In this document: piece after piece, positions 46,728 to 55,251 of the stretch
Numbering within the stretch: the stretch's first letter is position 1
Layout: every line of letters begins with the position of its first letter
NCBI GenBank assembly: GCA_963718195.1
Contig: CAVQYQ010000010.1
Span: 170,453-234,452 of the forward strand
DNA: 64,000 nucleotides
Source: MADRE3 sp963718195
Lineage (GTDB): Bacteria > Desulfobacterota > Desulfobulbia > Desulfobulbales > Desulfocapsaceae
Reading direction: 5' to 3'
Position numbers and translations under genes: made by a program
The notes under the pieces: model-generated
Seen by the model: only the letters and a program-made list of their open reading frames with translations
Told to the model about the DNA's origin: nothing
Databases searched by the model: none

Positions 46728-48968
46728 CTACTGCTGCATCATTTTCTTCACATGAATGATGTTTTCCCGGGCAATTTCAACCAGAGAGATATCGACGTCC
46801 TGGTAGCCCTCCGGACTTCTGGCCACCTCATGCGTACCGGTATCGATCACTCGCTGGTACATCTGTATGGCCTGCGGATAGGCGTTTTCTTTTTCATACA
46901 ATACGCCCAGGTTAATCAAGGCAAAAGGATTATTGGGATCGATTGACAGGGCTTCTATAAAATATTCTTTGGCGGCGAGATTCTGACCGCCAGCAAGCTT
47001 TTCATAGCCGATATCAGCCAGTTTTACTGAATGCTCAGGATTTACCTCCTTGTGCAACTGCTCTTCGACCTGCGGCATAACCGTTCCCAGTTCATCCTCC
47101 TTCCTCAAGGAAACGGACGCGATATCGGCAGGATTTCGTATGATATGCGGTGTCACAAAAATGAACATGTTGGTTTTCCTACTGTCGGTGGTATGGGTTT
47201 TAAACAACCAGCCGAGAAAGGGAATGTCACCTAAGAAAGGGATCTTCCATTCACTCTCGAGAGCGTCCTGTCCAATAATACCACCGATTACAACGCTATC
47301 CTTATCGTTGACAATCACCGTCGTACTTGCGGTACGTTTAAAGGTTGAAGGCGTCAATGTCTCTGAAGTTCCCTGAAGTCTGAGCACCTCTGTTTCTATT
47401 TCAAGTCTGAGGGTGTCGGCCTGGTTGATATGCGGCGTGATACTCAATTTTGTTGCAACATCCTTGTATTCATACTGGGTATAATCCTGCTCACTTGCTG
47501 TGGTATTCTGACTGGTGATGAACGGTACGTTTTCACCGACGGATATCTCCGCCTTTTTATTATCCGTGGTCAGGATTTGCGGCGTGGAAATAATATTAAC
47601 GTTTTCATCCTGTTTGTAGGCCCTTAAGATAGCTGCGATATTGGGAAAGGTGACGCCCCCTATTTCAATGCCCTCCTTGATAACCCCAAAGGAAAAACCT
47701 CCAGGTAATGACGGATTGTCAGGGTCGGTAACACCACCAAGCAGATCATATCCCTGCTCTCCACTGAAGCCGGTCGCCAGCCTGCCCGTTCCATCATCAA
47801 AAACACCCCCGGCAATCCACTGTACCCCGACATTAAAGGTCATGTCGGTACTGACCTCCATGATCAGGGCCTCGAGGTATACCATGCGACGGGGAATATC
47901 GAGCTTTTTGATCACCTCTTCCATTACCGCATATTCATCGCGGGAAGCGGTGATAATCAGGGCGTTGGTTTCCTCATCTGCCATGATATTGACATCTTTT
48001 GATATGGCGGGCGTCTTGCCCTCTGTCTGCTCCTGCTCTTGCTGCTGCTGGGGTAATGCATTGAGTACTTTGGCCAGCTCACTTGCCGTGGCATTCTGCA
48101 GATAGAAAACGTGAATGTTGCCTTCACCCCGCTCAGCCTGAGTATCGAGTTTGTTCACCAACCGCTTAACCCGGGCAACATCAGCCGGTTCTGCCAGGAT
48201 CACCAGGGTGTTTATGCGCTCATAGGGAACAACTTTGATTGCCGAATGAGGTACCGCTCCTTTTGTCGCCTGGGGACCGGCTGATTTTTGAAAAATTGTA
48301 TTGAGTATCGTCGCCAGCTTATCGGCGTTAGCAAAATTTAATGGAATAACTGCAACTTCTTCACGTGAATACTCAACATCGAGGGTTTCAACGATCGACA
48401 TCAAGCGTTTGATGTTTGACAGTGTCTCGGTAATAATCAGCATACCTGACTGGGTATGCGGGATGATAACGGAGGTTTTTGACACCAGCGGCTGCAGCAC
48501 TTTCTGCATTTCCAGCGGAGATGTATATTGCAGCGGAACCAGTTGAGTAACCACCCGGTCTTCAGGAGCAGTGGCAACTCCCCCCCGAATCGTATCGATA
48601 GAGCGAGATCTTGCCTCTGCGGACGGTACTATTTTGATCACCGACCCGGACGGAATCGTCGTAAAACCATGAATTTCAAGGACCGATTCAAAAACCATAT
48701 AGGCATCATTCTCTGAAATCTTGGTCGGCGATATGATTGTCACATTACCCCTGACGGCTGGGTCGACGATAAAGTTTTTACCGGTCAGTTCACTGATATA
48801 TTTTATAAGCAGGTTAATTTCGACATTATCAAAATCGATGGTGATATATCGTTCATTGGCTTTTTTCTGCTGAGCGGGTTGCCCCTGTGCCGATAACGGC
48901 ATACCACAAAAGATGAATAAAGCTGTAAACAACAAACAATGTGCTGAGAAATGAAAAACCCGTATCAT
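46728..48968 (-). CDS. gspD: Type II secretion secretin GspD with C-terminal TPR tail
   Basis: Outer-membrane secretin of the T2SS. The 746 residues have a signal peptide (to about 30), N0 (ITIDFDNVEINLLIKYISELTGKNFIVDPAVRG type), N1-N3 repeats, and a secretin domain with VPFITSQN, KLSITPHIN, KDSVVIGGIIG and IPFLGDIPFLGWLFK. After PHIIRNP the protein continues with about 98 residues (649-746) that read as two TPR units (YFIEALSIDPNNPFALINLGVLY and AIQMYQRVIDTGTHE), not usual for GspD. It is the last gene of the cluster, two bases after gspC. Confidence 0.94.
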   Translation of the reverse strand: MIRVFHFSAHCLLFTALFIFCGMPLSAQGQPAQQKKANERYITIDFDNVEINLLIKYISELTGKNFIVDPAVRGNVTIISPTKISENDAYMVFESVLEIHGFTTIPSGSVIKIVPSAEARSRSIDTIRGGVATAPEDRVVTQLVPLQYTSPLEMQKVLQPLVSKTSVIIPHTQSGMLIITETLSNIKRLMSIVETLDVEYSREEVAVIPLNFANADKLATILNTIFQKSAGPQATKGAVPHSAIKVVPYERINTLVILAEPADVARVKRLVNKLDTQAERGEGNIHVFYLQNATASELAKVLNALPQQQQEQEQTEGKTPAISKDVNIMADEETNALIITASRDEYAVMEEVIKKLDIPRRMVYLEALIMEVSTDMTFNVGVQWIAGGVFDDGTGRLATGFSGEQGYDLLGGVTDPDNPSLPGGFSFGVIKEGIEIGGVTFPNIAAILRAYKQDENVNIISTPQILTTDNKKAEISVGENVPFITSQNTTASEQDYTQYEYKDVATKLSITPHINQADTLRLEIETEVLRLQGTSETLTPSTFKRTASTTVIVNDKDSVVIGGIIGQDALESEWKIPFLGDIPFLGWLFKTHTTDSRKTNMFIFVTPHIIRNPADIASVSLRKEDELGTVMPQVEEQLHKEVNPEHSVKLADIGYEKLAGGQNLAAKEYFIEALSIDPNNPFALINLGVLYEKENAYPQAIQMYQRVIDTGTHEVARSPEGYQDVDISLVEIARENIIHVKKMMQQ

Positions 48969-48970
48969 AC

Positions 48971-49726
48971 CTATTTATTCTCCCCCTGATTATTAGGAGC
49001 GGCCGACTTATCCTTGACAATCACACCCCCTCTATAGGAACGCAATTGCTTGGGTTTTGCGGTCTGTATATCCCCGGGCTGAACACCGGGAGGCAGTTGA
49101 ACACCCGGGGGTACATTACCATTGATACCTTGACCGTTATTGTTGTTCACCGGCTGTCCAACTGGTCTGCCCACGACTTTTCTGGTCTGAACAACGGGAT
49201 TTATCTTTGCCACCTGTGGAATATGGACATTTCGAGCTTCACTGATATCGAGCATTTCATCTCTGCCGTTCAGGTTCAGTATCACTTTGCCACGCATGAT
49301 CTGTTTAATAATTGCCTGCTGAATGTAATCGCCTACCTGAAACAAGTCCTGCTTTTTGTCTTTTTTATCATAAATAACCGCTCTCTCACCATCTCCAACA
49401 CCTGAAACGGTACCCATCAAAACGACATCCATAGAAGACAGGGCCACGGGTAATGTTGAATCGGCTTTCTGAGCCTTTGCATCAGTGCCTTTGAGCGAGG
49501 CAAACAGATTCCGCCTGGTTATAACTGAAAAATCTACGGGCTTTTTAAGATCCTTGATGATTGTCTCTTGGTCAACGGCAGAAACGGAAGCCGGTGCTTG
49601 AGTGCGCTTGCCATCGCTTGTTTGCAGATAACGTTCACCAAAATAATAGAACCCCTCAACTGCCAGAATACATAAAATCGTAATCAGCAGAATCGGCAGT
49701 ATAAATGTTTTGGTGATGTATGACAT
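48971..49726 (-). CDS. gspC: Type II secretion protein GspC
   Basis: Inner-membrane GspC, linking the assembly platform to the secretin. The 251 residues have one N-terminal membrane helix (about 7-30), a homology-region domain (PVDFSVITRRNLFAS, MDVVLMGTVSGVGDGERAVI, GDYIQQAIIKQIMRGKVILN), then a Pro/Asn/Gly-rich tail instead of a PDZ or coiled-coil domain. An in-frame TTG at 49732 is two codons upstream. Position between gspM and gspD supports the call. Loss of the C-terminal PDZ also occurs in other GspC proteins. Confidence 0.85.
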   Translation of the reverse strand: MSYITKTFILPILLITILCILAVEGFYYFGERYLQTSDGKRTQAPASVSAVDQETIIKDLKKPVDFSVITRRNLFASLKGTDAKAQKADSTLPVALSSMDVVLMGTVSGVGDGERAVIYDKKDKKQDLFQVGDYIQQAIIKQIMRGKVILNLNGRDEMLDISEARNVHIPQVAKINPVVQTRKVVGRPVGQPVNNNNGQGINGNVPPGVQLPPGVQPGDIQTAKPKQLRSYRGGVIVKDKSAAPNNQGENK

Positions 49727-49769
49727 GTTCAATAATTTCCTATAGGAGCATCCACTATCAGAGACGCTG

Positions 49770-50354
49770 TTATGTCCTGTTTAATTCAAAGGTTTTAATA
49801 CTCAAAACGGTATCGAGCAATCCCTCCTGCTGACCATTTTCCTGGATTGATATCCTCTGAACAGATACTATCTTTTCTTCTGACTCTATTTTTGCCAGAA
49901 ATGATACAAGCTGATCCAGAGTTACCCGCTCCATCTTCATCTCAACAATCGATTCATTGAATCCTTCATCAATTTCGTTTGCCGTCGGTTTCATATAGGT
50001 GACCCGGTCCTTCACTTTCGTTACCGCCGCCTGTTCTTCAAGAAAACTGAAAAGACTGAACCCTGGTGTTCGGACAACCAGCCTTTTTTCTATGTCGCCC
50101 TGCCTTGATTTTAATTCCAGGTATTCCTGTCTGAGAAGCTGTATGTCAACGAGCTCATTTTCATTTCTATTCAGTGACCGTGTCATTGTGCTGCGAGCTT
50201 CCAGGTAAGGCAGAACCATGGCCTGGAGGAAAATAAAGCCGGTTACGAAAACAATCCCAAACCCGATGATGATCTTTTCCCGTTTCTCGAGACGGTCGAT
50301 GCCTATCTTCTTTCTGGCACCACTGATTTTCTGTTTCAGGCTATCGCGCTTCAC
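49770..50354 (-). CDS. gspM: Type II secretion protein GspM
   Basis: A 194-residue inner-membrane protein with one helix (about 28-50), followed by a coiled coil and a ferredoxin-like periplasmic domain, as in GspM/PilO. It starts at GTG 50354 after AAGAGGAA. The place after gspL fits GspM, which partners GspL in the assembly platform. Sequence conservation in this family is low, so the call leans on order and architecture. Confidence 0.8.
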   Translation of the reverse strand: MKRDSLKQKISGARKKIGIDRLEKREKIIIGFGIVFVTGFIFLQAMVLPYLEARSTMTRSLNRNENELVDIQLLRQEYLELKSRQGDIEKRLVVRTPGFSLFSFLEEQAAVTKVKDRVTYMKPTANEIDEGFNESIVEMKMERVTLDQLVSFLAKIESEEKIVSVQRISIQENGQQEGLLDTVLSIKTFELNRT

Positions 50355-50377
50355 GAATTCCTCTTACCTTCTTATCG

Positions 50378-51166
50378 CTACATTTGCAACTTGAGCTCAA
50401 ATCTCACGCCATCATCTTTTGAGGCCACATTGGCAGAAACGATGGCGACCTCAGTAAAATAAGGTGACTTGTCAAGGGATCGTTTCATCTGGTCAACGGT
50501 GTTGAAATTGTCGGTAAGCCCTTTGATTCGTATGGTTTTTCGGTCGTAGATATATCTCTGAAAGGTTACCTTGAGAGCCTCCGGTATCCGATCAGAAATG
50601 TCACTGAGGAGTACCAGCGTGTTGAGCGTCGGGTCATCGGATGCTCCCGTTGACGTGGCATTTTTCAACTCATTCACCTTGACCTGGAGCTGCTGGACTG
50701 GATTTACAATTCGTCCACTTCCCGGCACCGTCTCCTTATAGATATCGGTAATCTCCACAACAAGGCTGTCTCTTGCCGTTTTCATTCGCTGATAATCAAT
50801 AATCAGAGCTGAGATTACCAGCAGTGCACTCACCAGCAATAGTGCGGCACCGGTTTTAACATATTTATTCAGCCGTTTTCTGTCATATCTGCGGGCAAAC
50901 TCATCTTTTCTGAAGTTGATATGCTGAAGATCTCTGTTTGGACAACTGGCCAACGCCAGTACATCGTCAAAGAACCCCTTCGGCCAGAGTGCAAGAAACG
51001 GCTCAGCACCTTCTATCCTGGGGTAAGAGATCCAGTTCCTGAGTTTATCCACAACTGCAAGATGGTCCGGTAATTGTGCCTTGATTTCACCGTCACACCC
51101 AACCGGACCACCGACACACCAGGGTATATCCAGGGTGTCATGAATCTCCCCCCGCAAAGCAACCAC
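50378..51166 (-). CDS. gspL: GspL, C-terminal fragment (frameshifted gene)
   Basis: The second part of GspL, 262 residues from a GTG at 51166. It has the end of the cytoplasmic actin-like domain, a membrane helix (about 106-128, TGAALLLVSALLVISALI) and a periplasmic ferredoxin-like domain like those of PilN/GspL. The same frame runs upstream past 51190 (LAGLGRNILNTVVALRGEI), which continues smoothly from the N-terminal fragment if one base is restored. The fragments are best read as one gene broken by a -1 shift. Confidence 0.8.
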   Translation of the reverse strand: MVALRGEIHDTLDIPWCVGGPVGCDGEIKAQLPDHLAVVDKLRNWISYPRIEGAEPFLALWPKGFFDDVLALASCPNRDLQHINFRKDEFARRYDRKRLNKYVKTGAALLLVSALLVISALIIDYQRMKTARDSLVVEITDIYKETVPGSGRIVNPVQQLQVKVNELKNATSTGASDDPTLNTLVLLSDISDRIPEALKVTFQRYIYDRKTIRIKGLTDNFNTVDQMKRSLDKSPYFTEVAIVSANVASKDDGVRFELKLQM

Positions 51167-51171
51167 CGTAT

Positions 51172-51876
51172 TCAGGATATTTCGCCCAAGACCAGCAAGG
51201 ACAATCCCACATTTTCAGGATTGCTCGCTTCCAGCTTGTTTGTTTCTTCAGTGAGATAGAAACCTGCTCTGCCACCTGGGTCAACAGGAATGGAACGTAC
51301 CAGTGTTACGTTGCCCCGGTTTACCACATAGACTGCGGCATGTTTGATACCAATATTCAGCATGTAACTGGTTTCAAACTGGTTATCAGTCACTCGATAA
51401 AAGTTATGACACCCAGGTACTCCTGATATGGTAATTACTTCAGGATCAAGACCATGCTCCTCCAGTATCGCCAGGAGGTCGTGGATCACCTCTTTTTTGA
51501 GGAGTACTGCAAATACCCGGGTACCCTCTGTATCATCGTCAACGAAGAGATAGTCGAAAATATATTCTTCTTCACTCAGAGATACGCTGTCCTGAATCTC
51601 GAATGAAAGGGTGCTTGCTATCTGTTTCCTGCCTGAAAACGGCAGGTCAATAGAACGAAAGAAAAAAAATTCAGGGCCGAGTGCCACCCTGCAGCTCAGC
51701 GACGAGGCTGCACAATTCTCTACAACCATGGCTACGCTTTGGCCAAGATCGCTCCACGTCTCAAAGTAGGAAGTATCTCCCACACCGATCTTCAGATCAC
51801 GTTTTTCACCACTGAACTTTGCAGCGGTAACCCGATTATCGGCTATGACAAGAGATAGAAATTGTAATTCAGCCAT
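51172..51876 (-). CDS. gspL: GspL, N-terminal fragment (frameshifted gene)
   Basis: The first 234 residues of GspL, the cytoplasmic actin-like ATPase-fold domain (PilM-like) that binds GspE. Features: LSLVIADNRVTAAKFSG start, FRSIDLPFSGRKQIASTLSFEIQD, MLNIGIKHAAVYVVNRG. The frame ends in GLSLLVLGEIS and a stop at 51172-51174, in the middle of the domain's last helix. Restoring one base near 51190-51200 joins it to the C-terminal fragment. It follows gspK by three bases. Confidence 0.8.
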   Translation of the reverse strand: MAELQFLSLVIADNRVTAAKFSGEKRDLKIGVGDTSYFETWSDLGQSVAMVVENCAASSLSCRVALGPEFFFFRSIDLPFSGRKQIASTLSFEIQDSVSLSEEEYIFDYLFVDDDTEGTRVFAVLLKKEVIHDLLAILEEHGLDPEVITISGVPGCHNFYRVTDNQFETSYMLNIGIKHAAVYVVNRGNVTLVRSIPVDPGGRAGFYLTEETNKLEASNPENVGLSLLVLGEIS

Positions 51877-51879
51877 GTT

Positions 51880-52908
51880 TTAGTCGATCGCTCGATAGAG
51901 TATTTCAATCTTCTGCTTACCTGATCGTTTCACATAGGCGACCATCGTCAACACGCTGTTATCCAGCGTGGCTTCAGCCAATATCTTAAAAAAACTGCTC
52001 GATGTTTCAACAAACCTCTCATTCAACTCAATATCTCCAGGCCACCCTGATATCGAGCGATACCACGCCCCCTCACCGAGTAAGTCCACGTTTTTTTCAT
52101 CTTCTCTGAATTCTACCAGCTGCGCCGCCTTGTCAGCCTCTATTCTGTCGTCTGATACCTGGATAAGGAGCGGGGGTGCTGTGTTAATATTAATGGCTCC
52201 ATTATCACCAAAAACTGTAATATAATCTGCAAGCGCTTTTTTTTCATCATTTCCATACAATAAGTCCGAAGTAATTCCTTTGATAGCCAATAATTCGTTT
52301 GGCAGTTTCAGTAAATCATTACGGGGTGTGTATGGAGGATCGAGCGATTCATAATACCCTTCCTCTGCACCATAGGTGGATTCATTGTCATCACTGTCCA
52401 ACCAGTCAACAATTGCATCAGTAATTTCAGATGCCTGCAGATCATTTTCGATGAGAAATTCTCCAGACAGGAGCAGTCTCACAAATATCTCTCTGGCCTG
52501 ATCGGGAGCAAGCGCCTCGTTGGGGCTCAGATTCGCTCCTTCTTCTGCACTATTTACCATGCTGTTCAGTTGAAAGCGACCAGATAGATCGATTATCTTC
52601 ACCGTCAACGCTGCGTTTCGGTCAAAAACCTTGATCGGCGTGTCACCTAGTTTTGCCCATGAGTCGTGCAGGCTGTCAAACTCGTTGTCGTAGCTATCTG
52701 TATGGAGAACCGCAATTGCAAGGTCAATGCCAGATGCGGTCATGGCCTGCAGTTGTTCTCGATCCTTGAATGACCACGCTTCCTCCAGCTTAAACCGCAT
52801 GTTTTTATTAAATTGAAGGATGATGATGGTCAGCAGACTGACAACAGAGATGACGAGCAGCAGAGCAACTCCCTTTTCACCTGATATTCCATGCCGTTTT
52901 GGTGACAT
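51880..52908 (-). CDS. gspK: Type II secretion minor pseudopilin GspK
   Basis: Large minor pseudopilin at the pseudopilus tip. The 342 residues have a prepilin-type N-terminus (GEKGVALLLVISVVSLLTIIIL, cleavage after the glycine; GspK lacks Glu5, as here) and a long globular domain with Asp-rich Ca-binding-like stretches. The ATG overlaps the gspJ stop by one base (TAATG). It works with GspI and GspJ as the tip complex. Confidence 0.9.
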   Translation of the reverse strand: MSPKRHGISGEKGVALLLVISVVSLLTIIILQFNKNMRFKLEEAWSFKDREQLQAMTASGIDLAIAVLHTDSYDNEFDSLHDSWAKLGDTPIKVFDRNAALTVKIIDLSGRFQLNSMVNSAEEGANLSPNEALAPDQAREIFVRLLLSGEFLIENDLQASEITDAIVDWLDSDDNESTYGAEEGYYESLDPPYTPRNDLLKLPNELLAIKGITSDLLYGNDEKKALADYITVFGDNGAININTAPPLLIQVSDDRIEADKAAQLVEFREDEKNVDLLGEGAWYRSISGWPGDIELNERFVETSSSFFKILAEATLDNSVLTMVAYVKRSGKQKIEILYRAID

Positions 52909-53609
52909 TACTGATCTCCCTCAAACTCGATCAGATTATTTGCCACCGTCACACTCGACTGATAGATACTGAAGTCATCACTGTCCTCGTCGCCAGTTCC
53001 AAGGTGCAGTACTATTCTATAGGCCTGCGGGAAACGTTCACTGTCTTCAAGCTCAGCATCAAAATCGCCAACAGAATCCCATTCTGTATATTCTTCGCCG
53101 TCCTGTCCGATATAGAGAATTTCCAATTTCAGTACTTCATCAGAGAGCAGATGCTTCTGCTGTTCAGGCAGCACACTTTTTTCAACATCTGCCATCACAG
53201 GCGTATCAGAGCGCAACAGGCTGTATCTCTTCGTATCTGGCTGTTCCCTCAGATAGTACCGGATCATGGCAACGTCGACCGGAGGCGCATCCGGTCTCAG
53301 CCTGAGATGGGCTGTTGAGGTGATGGTAAGAACTGGGTCCTCTGAGCCGAACCCACCCGCTTGCTGACCAAAAACATATCCCTGTTTACCGGTATAAACA
53401 GACCCAAGATCATCGGAAAAGCGATCCAGGATTATTCTGGCAACGTTATCACGATTAGCCTCGAGTTCGACAGCTGAAACGATGGAAGTAACCGAGTTAT
53501 AGAGAACGTAGACAAGGGAGATACACAACCCAAATATCGTTATCGCCACCACCAATTCGAGCAGGGTAAAACCGGATTTTTTTTCCAGTGCTGGTTGAGC
53601 GTGCATCAT
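52908..53609 (-). CDS. gspJ: Type II secretion minor pseudopilin GspJ
   Basis: A 233-residue minor pseudopilin with prepilin signal KKSGFTLLELVVAITIFGL (cleavage before Phe, Glu5 conserved). The C-terminal domain matches GspJ length and includes YYLREQPDTKRYSLLRSD. It overlaps gspI by four bases upstream and gspK by one base downstream. Confidence 0.9.
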   Translation of the reverse strand: MMHAQPALEKKSGFTLLELVVAITIFGLCISLVYVLYNSVTSIVSAVELEANRDNVARIILDRFSDDLGSVYTGKQGYVFGQQAGGFGSEDPVLTITSTAHLRLRPDAPPVDVAMIRYYLREQPDTKRYSLLRSDTPVMADVEKSVLPEQQKHLLSDEVLKLEILYIGQDGEEYTEWDSVGDFDAELEDSERFPQAYRIVLHLGTGDEDSDDFSIYQSSVTVANNLIEFEGDQ

Positions 53610-54004
53610 TTCGTACCAGCCAATTTGAACCTTCTGACAGCAAGCGTCTGCTGTTCACCACTGGTATACACCTTCAGGTCGATCTGTTGAATTAACTGAT
53701 CAACGCCAACCAGGGCCGGATAGTCTTCAAAATCTGGCGAGTCGACCTCTACAGACCAGAAATAGCCGGGGTATTGGTCTCCAAAATCTCCTTCCGTACT
53801 GGACAACTCTTCTGCTGAAATCTGAAAATCGGCAAGTTTTTCTTTAATCAGCAGCGAGGCAGTAAAGGCGAACCTGCTCTCTTCTGCAAGCCGCAGGCTC
53901 TGACTCTGGTTGCCAAGCAGAACAGTCAGTGCAATAGCCAGGATTGAAATGGCAATCATCACCTCGAGAAGGGTAAATCCATGTTGACGGGTCTGTCTCA
54001 GCAT
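53606..54004 (-). CDS. gspI: Type II secretion minor pseudopilin GspI
   Basis: A 132-residue minor pseudopilin: prepilin signal RQHGFTLLEVMIAISILAIAL, then FAFTASLLIKEKLADFQ. It is the smallest tip pseudopilin. No clear ribosome-binding sequence precedes ATG 54004. In an operon where the other pseudopilin genes overlap or abut, gspI is separated from gspH by the 142-bp element, which may have removed translational coupling. Confidence 0.88.
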   Translation of the reverse strand: MLRQTRQHGFTLLEVMIAISILAIALTVLLGNQSQSLRLAEESRFAFTASLLIKEKLADFQISAEELSSTEGDFGDQYPGYFWSVEVDSPDFEDYPALVGVDQLIQQIDLKVYTSGEQQTLAVRRFKLAGTK

Positions 54005-54037
54005 AGTTATTGCCGTGGGTAAACACCATTTACGGGT

Positions 54038-54179
54038 GAGCCTTTTGCAAAATGATGATTTTCGTTCAAAGTCAAGACATGAGAAAAAATTTTACCGCAG
54101 GCATATAATCGATATTCCGAGGATAAAATTTTAAACATAACGAAGAGGTTGAACGAAAAGGGTGTTTTGCAAGTGGCTC
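54038..54179 (+). mobile_element. 142-bp MITE-like inverted-repeat element, copy 3
   Basis: Third 142-bp copy, with the same ends as copy 1 and only five differences from it by eye. It is flanked by GGGT at 54034-54037 and 54180-54183. It is inserted between gspH and gspI. Without element and duplication the two genes would be about 46 bases apart. In the gsp transcript it would fold into a long hairpin. Confidence 0.85.
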
Positions 54180-54196
54180 GGGTTATATAAATGTGC

Positions 54197-54775
54197 TCAG
54201 TTTTCTTCAAGATCATCCGGGGACATTGTTTTGTCCTCAAGTCGTATCGTGGCAACAAAGACTGAGCTGACAAGAGCAAGATCCTTCTCGCCATCGGTCA
54301 GGTTTATGATCATTTGATCCATCAGACCCTGCTGATTTACCCAGACAGAGGTATTTCCCGAGGTCACATTCCGGTCCGCGCCAAGCCAGACAGAAGAAAT
54401 TGAAACTGGAGATGGCAGTTTGGTCACAGACTCCGGTTTATCCTCAGCTTCTTGATCATCACCCTCTTGATCAGCAGGATCTGGACAATTATAACTGAGC
54501 TGGTTGTCACTTATATCCAGATCAATATAGCAGCCATTACGACTTCCGGTTGCAGCCTGTCGCACTTCATGAATGGTGCCAATGACTTTTCTGGCCGCCT
54601 GACGCAGCTGGTCTGTAAATAGTGTCGTTCGAAAGGCGGGGACACTGACCGCCAGCATGATTGCAATCAGTGTGCTCACCACCAGGAGTTCAAGAAGGGT
54701 AAATCCGTTACTGCTTATGCCAGGTCGAGCCGATCGGAACAGGAGATTTTTCGCTTTTTGGAGAAGGATAATCAC
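54197..54775 (-). CDS. gspH: Type II secretion pseudopilin GspH
   Basis: A 192-residue pseudopilin with prepilin signal SSNGFTLLELLVVSTLIAIML (Glu5 present) and a C-terminal GspH/FimT domain (QAATGSRNGCYIDLDI). It starts at GTG 54775, overlapping the gspG stop. An Asp/Glu-rich insert (DQEGDDQEAEDKPES) lies in the middle. Confidence 0.88.
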   Translation of the reverse strand: MIILLQKAKNLLFRSARPGISSNGFTLLELLVVSTLIAIMLAVSVPAFRTTLFTDQLRQAARKVIGTIHEVRQAATGSRNGCYIDLDISDNQLSYNCPDPADQEGDDQEAEDKPESVTKLPSPVSISSVWLGADRNVTSGNTSVWVNQQGLMDQMIINLTDGEKDLALVSSVFVATIRLEDKTMSPDDLEEN

Positions 54776-55251
54776 TCAATTTCCCAGCTGTTCACATCGG
54801 CATCCTCACCCGTCCCACCGGATTCTCCATCCGGACCATAGGAGCTCAGGTCGAAATCTCCGTGCACTCCCGGACTGAGATAAACAAATTCATTTCCCCA
54901 CGGATCTTTTGGTAACTTGCTGTTCTCGAGATAGCCGCCATCACGCCATCTGGGGGGCAACTTTCCGGTGGCAGGTGGCTCAATCAGCGCCTGCAATCCC
55001 TGTTCGGTTGACGGGTAGACACCATTGTCCAGCTTGTACAGTTTGAGTGCCGTTTCAATGCCGCTTATCTGCAATGTGGCCTTCGTTCTTCTCGCCTCTT
55101 CCGGGCGTCCCATGATTTTCGGGCCGATATAACCGGCAAGAATGCCGATAATAATCAAGACAACCAACAGCTCAATCAGGGTAAATCCCCTCTGGTCTGA
55201 CACGGGCCTGAAATGAGTCGGTTGTTCCTTGGTGCATTCGTTCTTATTCAT
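54772..55251 (-). CDS. gspG: Type II secretion major pseudopilin GspG
   Basis: Major pseudopilin forming the periplasmic piston. It has prepilin signal DQRGFTLIELLVVLIIIGILAGYI, then YKLDNGVYPSTEQGLQALIEPP and KDPWGNEFVYLSPG with the conserved Ca-binding C-terminus, all GspG hallmarks. ATG 55251 is preferred over an in-frame TTG at 55257. It overlaps the upstream CFI-box gene by eight bases and is followed by gspH with overlap. Confidence 0.95.
   Translation of the reverse strand: MNKNECTKEQPTHFRPVSDQRGFTLIELLVVLIIIGILAGYIGPKIMGRPEEARRTKATLQISGIETALKLYKLDNGVYPSTEQGLQALIEPPATGKLPPRWRDGGYLENSKLPKDPWGNEFVYLSPGVHGDFDLSSYGPDGESGGTGEDADVNSWEIE

Noticed and set aside
51166..51210. Programmed -1 frameshift in gspL
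   Set aside because: No X-XXY-YYZ slippery heptamer or strong downstream hairpin was recognised; a mutation or sequencing error is simpler.
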